Below are positions 1-10,687 of a stretch of 64,000 nucleotides of DNA, one piece after another. Source of the stretch: Phialophora verrucosa (taxonomy: Eukaryota > Ascomycota > Eurotiomycetes > Chaetothyriales > Herpotrichiellaceae). Each line of letters starts with the position of its first letter. The first letter of the stretch is position 1. The notes under the pieces were generated by a model that saw only the letters and a program-made list of their open reading frames with translations, was not told where the DNA came from and ran no database searches. The position numbers and the translations under genes are program-made. The DNA is taken from contig MSED01000013.1 in the NCBI GenBank assembly GCA_002099365.1, positions 248,001 to 312,000 of the forward strand, read 5' to 3'.

Positions 1-921
1 ACGGACATTGCCAACGCCTCGCAGCCTTCAGCTTCCCGTATGCCGCGGTCTGCCCGAAGAGTGAGAAGCGGTTCTCCGGCACCCAAACGCGGCAAGAGGT
101 CACACTCGGGCGAGGGTGGTCCACGCCGGAAAAGAGTAAGAACCTTTGCGAAGCCAGGAGCTTCCGAATCGTCCCTACAGACACCGACCTGGCCTGTTGG
201 TCAAGTCGATCCTTATTCTCAGACCCTGTCTTTCGATAGCGCCACATCTGCCCCTCCCCAGGAGCCTGCAGCATCTCAGGGCGTTGAGTCGCAGCCGTTT
301 CCGCAGAGTGGCACATCCTCCTTCACTGGGCAGCCGGGGTTCTTTGAGGCAGGATATGCGCCGAGTCATCCTGACAACTTAGGAGAGTACCACCCCGGTT
401 ACCATTGGGTCCATCCGCCCATGGTATATGCGCCGCCGTTGTATGACGACTGGTGGCAGTTTCAGTTTCAGTCCGAAGGCAACATTGCCCTTGATGGCAG
501 TGTGCAGCAGCCCATGTTTTATGACCTTCACCCCCCGTTAGCATTACCAGCGGACGCATGGGCAATGGAGACACCTGCACCTTACGACGGCCGAGTTTTC
601 GGAAGTGAGCAGCAGGGCGATGGCCAGACAAGACGTCAATCACTCCCTCGATCCAGGATTCCTTCCCCGGTAAGCGACCAATCTCAGCAGAACAGACAAC
701 CGTCTTCTAGGAGGCCGTCACAGATGACGATAGAGACGACAAATATGAAAGCAGCACATAACGCAGAGGCACATTCCGGCCACAGCCACTATTACGACGG
801 CACAATGACTAATGAAGGCATTATGGGGCATCATCAGCCTCATGTAGCGATCCCAGACATAGTTACCACAGGACCTTTGAGGGGAGATGGCCAGGGTCAG
901 CGTTGGTGTTGGGCCGGGTAG
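1..921 (+). CDS. Partial low-complexity protein, C-terminal part
   Basis: The reading frame is open from base 1 to a TAG at 919-921, so the true start lies left of the window; the first internal ATG is at 40. The visible 306 residues begin with a basic stretch (RSARRVRSG, GKRSH, RRKRVR) that could be a nuclear localisation signal. A Pro/Ser/Gln/Tyr-rich region follows, with many aromatic residues, then a Ser/Arg stretch (RRQSLPRSR, SSRRPSQ) typical of phosphorylated disordered tails. I recognise no domain. It may be the disordered tail of a nuclear or regulatory protein, but that is inference from composition only. Coding is supported by length and composition, not homology. Confidence 0.5.
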   Translation, partial: TDIANASQPSASRMPRSARRVRSGSPAPKRGKRSHSGEGGPRRKRVRTFAKPGASESSLQTPTWPVGQVDPYSQTLSFDSATSAPPQEPAASQGVESQPFPQSGTSSFTGQPGFFEAGYAPSHPDNLGEYHPGYHWVHPPMVYAPPLYDDWWQFQFQSEGNIALDGSVQQPMFYDLHPPLALPADAWAMETPAPYDGRVFGSEQQGDGQTRRQSLPRSRIPSPVSDQSQQNRQPSSRRPSQMTIETTNMKAAHNAEAHSGHSHYYDGTMTNEGIMGHHQPHVAIPDIVTTGPLRGDGQGQRWCWAG

Positions 922-1280
922 GCCAGGGCGGTTGTTATTTATACGTGGCAATCAAAGTGGTATGAGCGACCATGGTTACCGCAATTTAGAGAGACGGTGT
1001 CACAATCTGGATATTCACTTGACATATATCCTACCATACGACATCTGATAAACATCTGATACTCATCTCACATTCCTCTCACATGTATCTCTCTCGTATC
1101 TCGCACCATGCCGCAAGAAGAAGCCGCAAGCGAGCTGCCGATTGGTCCTCGTCTGCTACCAGCGTCGCTCTTCTCCTCGTCCTCACCACAGGAACCAGAC
1201 CTGTAACCTACACGCCTCGGTAATCGTACATATTGGCCATTCCCCCGCCCCTGGCAGGTTTTACTATGTAGACCGCCGAG
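922..1280. other. Intergenic spacer before the amidase gene
   Basis: This 359-base spacer separates two plus-strand genes. It must hold the 3' end of the upstream gene and the amidase promoter. It is rich in short pyrimidine runs (around 1070-1110), but I see no specific site. Confidence 0.4.
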
Positions 1281-3124
1281 ATGTATCCGCCATTTGATTA
1301 CTTCGAGCATCGCCGGGCCTGGTAAGCAACTCTCTCGTCTCAGTGCACGAGGCCGACTGACACTCTCCCCCCAGCGTGATCAAGCAGCGCCAGCGCGACG
1401 CCCGCTTCGCCTCCCTCCCCGACCCATACAAAGGGCCCCTCACAGCTTCACAACGGTCGATCCTCTCCGCGCCCATCTCCCAGCTCGTCAGCGATGTCCA
1501 CGCCGGCAGCTTATCGCCCATTGACATACTGAGGACGTACGGCAAGACTGCTTCGATTGCACACGCGCGCACGAATTGCGTGACGGAGCTGCTTCTCTCA
1601 GAGGCCGAGTCCTGGGCGAGAGATGAAAAGGACGTGAACCTCAAGGGTCCGCTCGCCGGGATTCCCGTGTCCTTGAAGGATAGCATTGCGGTGGGGGGCT
1701 TTGATGTCAGTGTCGGCTACTCGCGGAATGTGTTCAAACCGTACGCCGAAGATGGGGTCATGGTGAAGCTTCTGAAACGGGCGGGCGCGATCCCGCATGT
1801 CAAGACGGCACTGCCCATTACTTTGCTCAGTTTCGAGAGTACCAATGATCTCTGGGGCGTGTGTCGCAACCCTCACAATCCGAAGTATTCCCCGGGCGGG
1901 AGCACGGGCGGAGAAGGAGCTCTGCTTGCGTTGAACGGGAGTCGCATCGGCATTGGAAGTGATGTGGCCGGTTCAGTCCGCGCCCCTGCTGCGTGGAGCG
2001 GCATCAATTCCCTGCGATGCAGCACGGGCCGGTGGCCGAAGGTGGGCATGAACACGTCCATGCCCGGACAGGAAGGAATTCCCAGCGTCTTCTCCCCCAT
2101 GGCGAGAACGTTGGACGATCTGACCTACTTTACCCGCGCATTCATCGGCATGAAACCCTGGGAGGTCGATTACACCGTTCACCCTCTTCCCTGGAGACAG
2201 GAGGTCTACGACGCCACCCTGGAGCAGAAACCCCTGCGCGTCGGCCTGATGGTGACCGACGGCGTATGCGCCCCATCGCCCGCCATCGCGCGCGGACTCG
2301 ACATTACCGCCTCCGCCCTCCGGTCCGCCGGCCACGAAGTAGTCCCTATCCCCGTTTCCTCCTTTCCCGCCACCGCCACGCCCGCCCTAGGCCTTGCGAT
2401 CGCAGCAACCCTCCTCTGCGGCGATGGCGGCAAAACATACAAATCCTTCTTCCGCACGGGAGAGACCAACGATCCGGGGGCGGCACAGATCAACTTCTAC
2501 ATGGGGCTGCCCCGTCCAGTCAAGTATCTGTGGTATCTCTTCACGAAATACGTCAAGCGGGATCCCGTCTGGGCACAGATATTACGCTACTTCCACCCGC
2601 TTTCTGCGTTTGAAAATTGGAAATGGGTCGCCAAGCGGGAGAAGTTCCGAGAGACGTGGTTCAACTGGTGGAACGCGCCGGAGCAAAGCTTTGATTTCAT
2701 TCTGTGTCCCGGAAACGCCACGCCCGCGCTGCCCCATGGCTGCATGAAGGAGGCGGTCAGCAGTTGTGGGTATACATTCCTGTGGAATCTGCTGGACTAC
2801 TCGGCAGGGATATTACCGGTCTCAAAAGTCGATGCCCAAAAGGATGCTTTGCCCCAGACCTTCAAGCCCGCCAATGGCGTCGAAAAGGGCGCGTATAAAT
2901 ACTACAACGCGCAAGAGATGGCGGGGCTCCCCATTGCGGTCCAAGTCGTGGGGAGGCGGTTGACAGAGGAGAAGGTGCTGGCATATATGAAAGTCGTAAC
3001 GGACTCGCTGGCGGAGAGTGGCACCGTGTACGAACATCTCGATGTGGAGAATTTGCCCGAGGTGGAACAGTCGGTTGGGGCGAGGAAGAGCAAGGTGGAG
3101 GTAGATCCGAAGAAGATATGGTAG
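1281..3124 (+). CDS. Fungal amidase (amidase signature family)
   Basis: Joined exons 1281..1321 and 1375..3124 give 596 aa. The intron (GTAAGC...CCAG) puts an ATG-started 13-codon leader in frame with the long exon, and the join reads through a Cys codon; without it the main exon would have to start at GTG. Ser-cisSer-Lys amidases hydrolyse amides to acid plus ammonia. The lysine lies in the GIPVSLKDS motif (about residue 100). The Gly/Ser-rich signature GGSTGGEGAL carries the cis-Ser, and the nucleophile Ser lies in SDVAGSVR shortly after. Length fits fungal acetamidase-like enzymes (about 550-600 aa). No signal peptide is visible, so it is probably cytosolic. It converges on an FAD amine oxidase, suggesting nitrogen salvage. 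The substrate cannot be read from sequence. Confidence 0.9.
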
Positions 3125-3931
3125 GGTGGTCACAGAGTGTTGGATGCTATCTACGTGCCTATAGGCAATGGCATGCAATGTGACGTGGTCAATGGGCTAA
3201 GAAGCCGTGGTTGTCGAGATCGAGGACCACGGACAGATGAAAAGGGGTTGGGGAAAGCTAAAAGAGCAGAGACGGTGTACTGGAGCAGAACGCCAGCCAG
3301 CAGGATGGAAGCCGCATGGGCATGCATATCGAGGATGTTCATCCTACTGCTCAGGCGAAAGGATCAGGCTACTTAGCCAACCAGACCCAACCCAACCCAG
3401 TTACGAGAGAAAGCAGGAAGACAGAAGACCTTTGACAGACGAGGAGAGTACAATGACCGCGGCACCAGTCGGTATGTCCTAGCGCACTATATCCTGTACA
3501 TAGTATGTTGTGTCGTCGCCATTGCCGAGTACATTACGAGCAACAGCCCGTCCAGTCCAGTCCAGCCCATCAGCACCAATCAAAGCACATCAGGAGAGAG
3601 TCCTGCTCCGTTCAATCGACTCTAGATGGAACTCCATGGGAGAGTCAGTCAGTACCCATGTGCCTAGAGCTCGTACCTTATACAGGACCTCACTGTCCAG
3701 AGTCCGTCAATGTGCTCAGTGTGCTCACCTGCTCAGTGTGCTCACTTTGCGTTTGATAGATCTAGAAAGTAAAGTCCACTCGAGAATTCTATCTGGAAGA
3801 CTGAGCGGAGACCGTCCATCTTCATTTGCGAATCACGCTAACCCTGCTGTGCATGTTTTACTGTCCTCCCGAGCGAATAAGGTGCCGTCCTGTCTCCCGG
3901 TGGAGTGCGACCAACAGGCCGGAATGGAGGA
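3125..3931. other. Convergent intergenic region with simple repeats
   Basis: This 807-base gap lies between the 3' ends of the amidase and the amine oxidase, so it should hold terminators on both strands. It contains short repeats: a CCCAA run near 3385-3400, GTCCA units near 3550-3565 and a 17-bp-period duplication at 3714-3745. I see no credible gene; the small ORFs here lack coding character. Confidence 0.5.
3714..3745. repeat. Two-copy tandem repeat, 15-bp unit
   Basis: The unit GCTCAGTGTGCTCAC occurs at 3714-3728 and again, identical, at 3731-3745, separated by CT. It lies in the convergent spacer downstream of both neighbouring genes. It is probably a local slippage duplication. Confidence 0.85.
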
Positions 3932-5984
3932 TCACTTGGCCAGGCCCTGCACTATGGGTTGCTGATGTCCACTGCTCTCGCCATCCTGTCGACTGGGAAA
4001 TTCCAGACCGACAATGTGCTTCATGAGGAACTCGTCCATCTCCTCTGAGTGTGCGTTCTTCCCGGCCCCAAACCACGAGGAGCGGTATAGTTTGCCGATG
4101 TCTTGGATTCGGCGGTTGGCGACCAAGAATTGGTACATCTTGATGTACACGCTGTCAAAGGCACCCGCGATCCACGCGTGATGGGCGCTGAGCGCCTCCC
4201 CGCACATGGCAAACCGGCCGTCACATTGCAGCCGGAGGAAGGCTGGGTAGAGGTTCTTGAACTGGCCCGGCCCAAAGAGCGCAAAAGCGCCGCCCGTGTA
4301 CGGGTCGTTCTCCCAGGCCCAGGCGTGATGGGTCATGTACATGTCGGAGAGGTCCTTGAAGAGGTCCGCCGATTGGATGCGGTCCTTCCAAAGCATCGCC
4401 AGGTTCTGCAGGCAGAGAGTGACGATGGGGTCATCTTTCTCGGGTGCCACGACCGTGTAATCCGGCACCAAAGACGCCATACGGGTCGCGTCCTGCGCCC
4501 ATGAGTACGACACCATCAGCACTGCCGGGTTGTCGGGACCGTCGTTCCAGGAAGGATAGACGACGTTGCTGATGGGAAGGTCGGTCTGAGATACGCCGCC
4601 ATAGATTTTGGGCGGAGGTGCCGCACACCACCAAGGTTTCGTAAACCGGATCACGACTTTGGTGGCACGATCGTAGCTCAGGGAACGGGTCCCGGTCAGG
4701 ATCTTGTCAGGAAGGCCCAGGCCATGAAGGTCCATTCGTTGCAAGGGCCCCATGGCGGTGGTGGTGAAAACCATGTCGTATTCAACAGCCTGGCCACCAG
4801 CAACAGTCACGCTTATCTTCTTCGCTTGTTTGTCATGAGATAAGGCTGTCACAGGAGACCCCGTCGTGACCTTGATCGCCTGTGAGCCAGGTTTGGGCCA
4901 GTCGGTCGAGAGTAGATGGCTCTGCATGGCCTCGGCCACTCTCTGCATCCCCCCATCAACACGCCACCATTTACTATCCTTTGCAGCCTGGAAATCGGCA
5001 TAATCTATGAGGGTCTCGGTGATAGACTGGTCGAATAACCCGGTTGACCTATCGAGGTTTAGCAGATGAGAGGGACCGGGAAGGGAACGGGAAGGGAACG
5101 CCTCACGTATCGTAGATCTCAGCGGTCGCGGTGTCTTCGTAATTCCAACTGTTCGCAGCAGCGTGAGTCGAAATGCATTGACGGGCGGCTGCGGGCACAC
5201 TCACTGAGGGATTGGGGCACTGCATTCAGGATGGCATTTGTCCTGTGGTCCTGCCATGAGAAAACTCCTTGTAGAGTAATTGTCGTTGTTGGTTGTCAGC
5301 CATTTCGCGAAAGCGATGTTGAAGTTTTGAGTCAAGCCGGCAACAATGGGTCCCATGTACTCTTGGAACTTCGGATCGCTGCGAACGGTAAGCAAGCCAG
5401 GTCATGCCTGAATCAACAAGACGTAGCCTTACACTACAGGCTTGCTTCGGTACCAGTAAGAACTTGGGACATCGTTGTTGCTATACACATATTCTTGCCT
5501 GCTGGATTCGAGGCCAAGATGGTCGATGAAGTCGAGAACACTGCCCGGATCCGTGTGAATCCTGCTTTTGAACCGTCTGATCGTCTGAAGCGGAGACTTA
5601 CTGTTTCATCCAAGGAATCTGTGGGATTCTCATTGCGCCTACATCGTAGTAGTTATGACAATCGTCACCACCAGAAAGGCCTTTGGTAAACAAGCGACCT
5701 CCGACCCGGTCGCTGGCCTCGAAGATGTCGACATTGGTGATCCCCAGATATTTTAGCATCATTGCAGCGTAGAGCCCTGCTGCACCAGCTCCAATGATGC
5801 AGATGCGACCGTCATACGGCTTCCCAGAATCCAGTGGGAGGTCAGGAGCCTCGGGAAGCACGTCATAATGTGTGTTGTGGGTTCTGTTCAATGTCTTGAG
5901 GACCTGATGGTTTAAGATATGCTTTGCATATGCCGCACGGAGAGATCCAGATTCCGTGCTCATGTTGGAACTGTTCTGATGCAT
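3932..5984 (-). CDS. FAD-dependent amine oxidase (L-amino-acid oxidase/MAO-like)
   Basis: Five exons, complement(3932..5048, 5107..5148, 5205..5378, 5433..5561, 5602..5984), give 614 aa. Each junction has a GT/AG pair in phase, including a 42-base exon that restores the family's Asp-Thr-x-Thr-Gly-Leu-Phe-Asp segment. An in-frame ATG at 5963 is an alternative start. The Rossmann dinucleotide motif GAGAAG is at residues 65-70, followed by DRVGGRL. The C-terminal FAD/substrate segment (FALFGPGQF, then MCGEALSAHHAW) is typical of fungal flavin amine oxidases. Such enzymes oxidatively deaminate amino acids or amines to give keto acid or aldehyde, ammonia and H2O2. No signal peptide is evident. The convergent amidase is its neighbour. 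Substrate is uncertain. Confidence 0.88.
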
Positions 5985-7121
5985 CAAAGGCTCTTAGGAC
6001 CTCCCGACAAGAAACTCTCTTGACCAAACCATGGTTTATATAGGCATCTGCCAACCGGCCCTGGCATTGAGGTGATAGGCAGTGACTTGGGGAGAGAAGG
6101 ATAGTGCAGCGATGCAATGGGGGAAAGGTCTGGGCTGGCTGAGAATGTCACGCGAATGCGGTCACTTCGCTCAGCTGAACGGTCGCCAACTATTCCTTCA
6201 TGTCCAATTGGCTTGAAGAGGCGTTCTGCTGCACGTGGCATATGAGGCGCGAATGTGACAAGCCCCCAAAACAGAAATGGGCTTGTCGCGGCCATTAGGA
6301 GCTTGCCATGGGGTGAGAGCAGCAGCAAATAGCAAAATCTGGATGTGGGTGATGCATATGAGAAAAGCGTGGCACCGGAAGCTCAGCTTCAACTTGCGAA
6401 CGCCATCTGACGAAATAGGCGCCGGGCACAGAGAAGTGCAGAGCGATCCAGATCGACTTTCCATACGTCGGTCTACTCGTGGCGGTGAACAAGATTCTGC
6501 GACAGTGGACTTGCACTCATATTCAGCTCTTTGAACGACTTCGTCTCGTCAGAGCGCGTTGATGAAAATTGACCAGCCCGAGTTGTACCACAAACGGCAG
6601 GATCTAGACCCTTTTAACCCGGCAAATGCAGCGGGGTGATCCAAGACAAGCCACGCCTGCTTCGACAAGAATGCTTCCCGGACCCTAAGACGACTGGGCA
6701 GCCATCAATTCGTAATGTTATATCTCGAACGTCTGAAGAGGCAGCAGTCAAGATGAAAGAGTGGGACGGAGCAGAAGGAAATCGGACGACCGCCAGGGAA
6801 CAAACTTGGGACCGGCTCCAAAGTCTATGGGTATGATTCGTTGATGGCGGGGTCGATGATGCCCTGGCGAACGGAGTGCCTAGGCCATGAGGAGAAGGGG
6901 CCCAAGAAGACACAGCGCGAAAAGACAGAGCCTCTATAGTCATACATCAATCATATCACACAAGGCCCCAACATGAACTGGAAATTCCTCGTCGAGGGTG
7001 GCGAGGTCTGCATGTGCCGAGCTCGATGAGCGGCTGACAAGATACCCATCCCGGTCTCCTCTACTGTACTGGGCGAAGCTGCCTCTTTAGTGTCCAGGTC
7101 CGCTCGGCGTCCTTCAAACGA
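5985..7121. other. Intergenic region upstream of the amine oxidase
   Basis: This 1.1-kb gap holds the amine-oxidase promoter (minus strand) and the 3' end of the RNB gene. Small ORFs on both strands lack recognisable domains. I see no repeat or RNA gene. Confidence 0.45.
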
Positions 7122-10100
7122 TCAGACTGTGGCCGGCGAGGCAGAGTCCTTCACGTAACTGATTTCCTCGTAGGCCGGCTTGTCGCGCGCAAGGGGCGAA
7201 ACCAGCTGATCCCCGAGGGCGCGATGTTCGGGACTTTTGTCGTTCTTGGGAGCGAGGTCGATCGGTCCTTGTTGCGTATAGTCGTCGCTGGGTGGACCGA
7301 CAGCACGGACCACGAGCATCTGTTTATCCATGTCGACAAGTTCCAGCTTGACAGGCAAGAATGACCGCTTCTTGGCCCCCTTTTCCCAACCCTCTTTCGA
7401 CGCCAGGATGACGGCAAAGACTTGAAAAGGAAGGAGAACGCCCCTGAGGCCGGAGTCGTCAGGCCGGACTTTGTTAGGCACCACCGAACTGACATGCAAA
7501 TCCCAGACTTCAGGGAGCTCCAGCTCCTTGAAATGGAAGGCTCGGAAGAGCGCTTGGATGACCCAATGCAGTCTCTCGGTTCGTGACAGCTGAACAGCCC
7601 ACTGATACATTTTAGGTCCGTCATTAGCAATGAAGTCTTCACATATCTTTCTCGTAATCGGCATGTCCAGCTTGTCCGCAGACTGGCCTGGGCCAATCAA
7701 CCCTTCAGCTTCAGCCCGCAGGTACCTGTCTATATTCCAAAGTGCCATGAGATCTGTATAACGTCGAAGAGGGTTGCTGACCCACAGATGGGATTTGTGG
7801 TTCTTGTGGACATGTTCAATCGCCGAGGTCGAGAACTTGCCCATCGGATATTCTGCATTCTCACCGCGCTTCAGGCTGTTGAGTCTCTCTGGAGGGTAGT
7901 CTGGTGCGTAAGAGGAACCAAAGAAAACGCCGGGCAGGTTGCGATCGCCGAACCATTTGCCCGCGGATTCCGACATGAGATCCCCCAGTAGCGCTGTGAC
8001 AGTGACAAACTTGCCCATTTCTGACACCCGGTTGATCCGCATGTACCGACTCACCTTGATCCTCATCGCAGGATCTCCTTGATATTGTCGGCTGCGAAAT
8101 AGATCATCCTCATCGTATTGGCTACCAAAGATGTAGGCGTAGCTCATGTTGGAGAGACTGCCCTGGACTTCCCAATCCGGGACCACGGCGACTTCCTTTT
8201 TGCGACGTTCCTCACGGGCAAGGAGAAGCTTCTGCAACAACTGGATGTCAGGAAGATATTTCTTTACTGTTTCAATGTCTGCAGCAGACGCTTGTTGTAG
8301 GGACTCGAAATTTACCGCACCCGAGATGCCCAAGGAAATAGTCGCCGCTTCATACTTGGGTTTTTCGAGGACATGTTCGACGGCGGGATCAGATAGGAAA
8401 ATGACATTTCTGAGAGTCGTCGGTCGGATCTTGATATCCAACACGTCACCGTCCTCTGCCAGTAGCGTGCTGACCGTGAGAGCGGGAGCGCCACTTCGAA
8501 GGGACAAGGCGTAGCAAAATTTGTCTGGGAGCATACGTGCGACACGGCCATGGTGAAAGATGCCTTGAGTGAGCATCCGGGCGCGCTGCGCCATGATGTG
8601 GTCGGGACCAATAAATGCTGATGGATGCGCAGTATGACCGTGAAGCCAGTAAGAGCCGGGAATCTCTGGGTTCGGTTCAATCGAGAAACCGTCTTCTCTG
8701 ACGACTGCTTCGCCTGTGTCGACGCAGTAAACTGGCAGGTCGCCTAAGTCTTGTCGTAGGGATGCCATGGAGTCGCCGAGGATGTGGGGGTCTAAAGTCC
8801 TTGCTATTCCAGAGTCTTCACAGAATTTGGACGCTTCGTTGTAGACACGTTTGAGCTCTGGACCAGCCCTGCCATGCGGTAACTCCAGGGTAATGTTGTG
8901 ATCAGACTGCAGGAACCAGGGCGGCAAGATACCCAACTCTTGCAGTAACAAGCGGCCCATGTTTGCATCCAAGCGCAGTTTCGGGTAGGCGCCGACGGCG
9001 CGCAGAATCAAGGAGGCGATGGCCATGTTTCGGTTGTTGTCTGGGAAGGGATAACGTATGTAACAATCCCAGAGGAACGCGATGAACATCCTGTCATTCT
9101 CGGTGAAGATTTCTTCGTTCTCTTGCCGGGAAACCTTCCCATCTACAATACCGCCCTGGATAGAACTCGGCCCCAGACTGCCGATGGTGGTCGGGGAGCG
9201 AAGAGCGCGGCTTTTGAGGATAATCCGCCGCGCCTTGGCCACAAACGCTGAGAGAGGATTTGATTCTAAGGCAGCAGCGACGTCCTTGCCCATGGCGGCG
9301 TCAGCCGCTGATTCTTGATACTCTCGAGCCCATTCACAGACTTGGTCAAAGGTCTTTGCCAGTCGTTTGGGAGTAAATGAGACTGTGGCTGAGGGATAGT
9401 AGGTCTGCTTGCGGATGGCAACGACGCTCACAAGCTTCCGCTGCAATGTCCGGAAGATGGTGAGCAGCGCCGCAGGAGGAACTTCGTCATAATCAACCCC
9501 CAAGAACTTGGTGACGACTTCCGGGAACTGGAGGGAAATGTACCTCTCCTCATCTGCAACGCGATCATAGAGAGTGTCCAGGAGAGTGAGATTCTCACGA
9601 CGCCACGTCGACATGGCTTCGGCGAGTTGGGCGAAGCGGGCCATTAAAGGCTCGGCGGCAGCAGCAGGGAGGTCGCCCGCAAAGCTGTAGCCCAGAGGCA
9701 TGTCGTAGTCGTGCTTGCTGGTCTCTAAGGGTTTGACTGGCAGATGCTTTCGGATCTGATCGACTTCTTTTTTGGATGCGAATCTCTTGACGGCCGGACT
9801 TGGCTGACCCCGGGCCTTTTCAACAACCCAGCGGCCATCAGCCAGCATATATTGGCGCTGCCATCCTAAAGCGCCTAAATAGAGGGCCAGTTGAGGTTTT
9901 GCAAACGTGGTGTGCCTCCCCGGTCGCCACCAAATCACGTCGCCTGGCGAATACGTCTCGTGCCAACCAGCCTGTATACCATCTTCCCAGGTTTCGACCA
10001 GATCGTCCCCTTCGGCGGCTTCATCGTCCACCAAGGTGCCGTCAGTGGAGCTTGCGTCTTCGATGAACAGAGAGTTGGGCAATGCGGCCAGTCTCTTGAG

Positions 10101-10469
10101 TTTGTTGGAATCGCCCCCGGCATTCTCTGCTTCTTGTTTCTTTTTCTTCTGGTTTTCCACCGCCCAAGCCCTTAGATGGTTCCGGATGGCTGAATTGGAT
10201 CGATCGGGCGATAGCTGAGAGGCCACAACCGAGGCAGAGCGACGATCAGCAGTGGTAAATGACCGTCTCTGGAAATAAGACGGTCTCTCGGGTTGACTCG
10301 AAAGGAGGAATGCCGCGAGAAAGGTACTGGTTTGACATTCCGGGCAGACGTAGGGCAACCTCGATCTTGAGAGGGTGTTGGGGCGGCTTCGGGAAGCTAG
10401 CATCCTCCAGAAGGTGATGAGTGACAGGGAAAGACTTGAAGGCGAGAGTCGAAGATGGGCATGAAGCAT
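7122..10469 (-). CDS. cyt-4: Mitochondrial RNB-domain exoribonuclease-like protein (CYT-4/Dss1 type)
   Basis: A single exon encodes 1115 aa, close to the length I recall for Neurospora CYT-4. The N-terminus is rich in Arg/Ser/Leu with few acids, as in a mitochondrial presequence; a second ATG at codon 23 is an alternative start. CYT-4/Dss1 proteins take part in mitochondrial RNA turnover and 5'/3' processing, together with the helicase Suv3 in yeast. The RNB domain starts near residue 580 (PVYCVD, then WLHGHTAHPSAFI) and runs to the conserved NPLRRYTDL near residues 900-910. The acidic cluster is eroded: the first Asp and last Asp are kept, but the middle positions read V and E (VVRED instead of xEIDD or xDMDD). 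This may weaken catalysis. It shares a 218-bp divergent promoter with SDO1. Confidence 0.88.
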   Translation of the reverse strand: MLHAHLRLSPSSLSLSLITFWRMLASRSRPNTLSRSRLPYVCPECQTSTFLAAFLLSSQPERPSYFQRRSFTTADRRSASVVASQLSPDRSNSAIRNHLRAWAVENQKKKKQEAENAGGDSNKLKRLAALPNSLFIEDASSTDGTLVDDEAAEGDDLVETWEDGIQAGWHETYSPGDVIWWRPGRHTTFAKPQLALYLGALGWQRQYMLADGRWVVEKARGQPSPAVKRFASKKEVDQIRKHLPVKPLETSKHDYDMPLGYSFAGDLPAAAAEPLMARFAQLAEAMSTWRRENLTLLDTLYDRVADEERYISLQFPEVVTKFLGVDYDEVPPAALLTIFRTLQRKLVSVVAIRKQTYYPSATVSFTPKRLAKTFDQVCEWAREYQESAADAAMGKDVAAALESNPLSAFVAKARRIILKSRALRSPTTIGSLGPSSIQGGIVDGKVSRQENEEIFTENDRMFIAFLWDCYIRYPFPDNNRNMAIASLILRAVGAYPKLRLDANMGRLLLQELGILPPWFLQSDHNITLELPHGRAGPELKRVYNEASKFCEDSGIARTLDPHILGDSMASLRQDLGDLPVYCVDTGEAVVREDGFSIEPNPEIPGSYWLHGHTAHPSAFIGPDHIMAQRARMLTQGIFHHGRVARMLPDKFCYALSLRSGAPALTVSTLLAEDGDVLDIKIRPTTLRNVIFLSDPAVEHVLEKPKYEAATISLGISGAVNFESLQQASAADIETVKKYLPDIQLLQKLLLAREERRKKEVAVVPDWEVQGSLSNMSYAYIFGSQYDEDDLFRSRQYQGDPAMRIKVSRYMRINRVSEMGKFVTVTALLGDLMSESAGKWFGDRNLPGVFFGSSYAPDYPPERLNSLKRGENAEYPMGKFSTSAIEHVHKNHKSHLWVSNPLRRYTDLMALWNIDRYLRAEAEGLIGPGQSADKLDMPITRKICEDFIANDGPKMYQWAVQLSRTERLHWVIQALFRAFHFKELELPEVWDLHVSSVVPNKVRPDDSGLRGVLLPFQVFAVILASKEGWEKGAKKRSFLPVKLELVDMDKQMLVVRAVGPPSDDYTQQGPIDLAPKNDKSPEHRALGDQLVSPLARDKPAYEEISYVKDSASPATV

Positions 10470-10687
10470 GAATCAACGGGCAATTGACGTACAAGCGACT
10501 ACGGCGCGCTTCTCCAACAAAATTTATTGTCACCATCAACTTCTCCGCGTTTGCAGGCAACCAATGGTGAACAGCCAACGACACCGACTCAAAGCCAGTG
10601 ACTCAACATGCGGCGGCCCATATAGTCTCGTCGGCCTGCTGCTCTACTTCTCTCTAGGGTACATACTGAGACGCAGCTACACCCACG
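10470..10687. promoter_or_regulatory. Divergent promoter between the RNB gene and SDO1
   Basis: Only 218 bases separate the start codons of the minus-strand RNB gene (10469) and the plus-strand SDO1 gene (10688), so both 5' regions must lie here. I see no clear TATA box. This is inferred from gene layout alone. Confidence 0.65.

Noticed and set aside
1993..2613. 206-aa ORF overlapping the amidase
   Set aside because: Out-of-frame shadow of the amidase exon.
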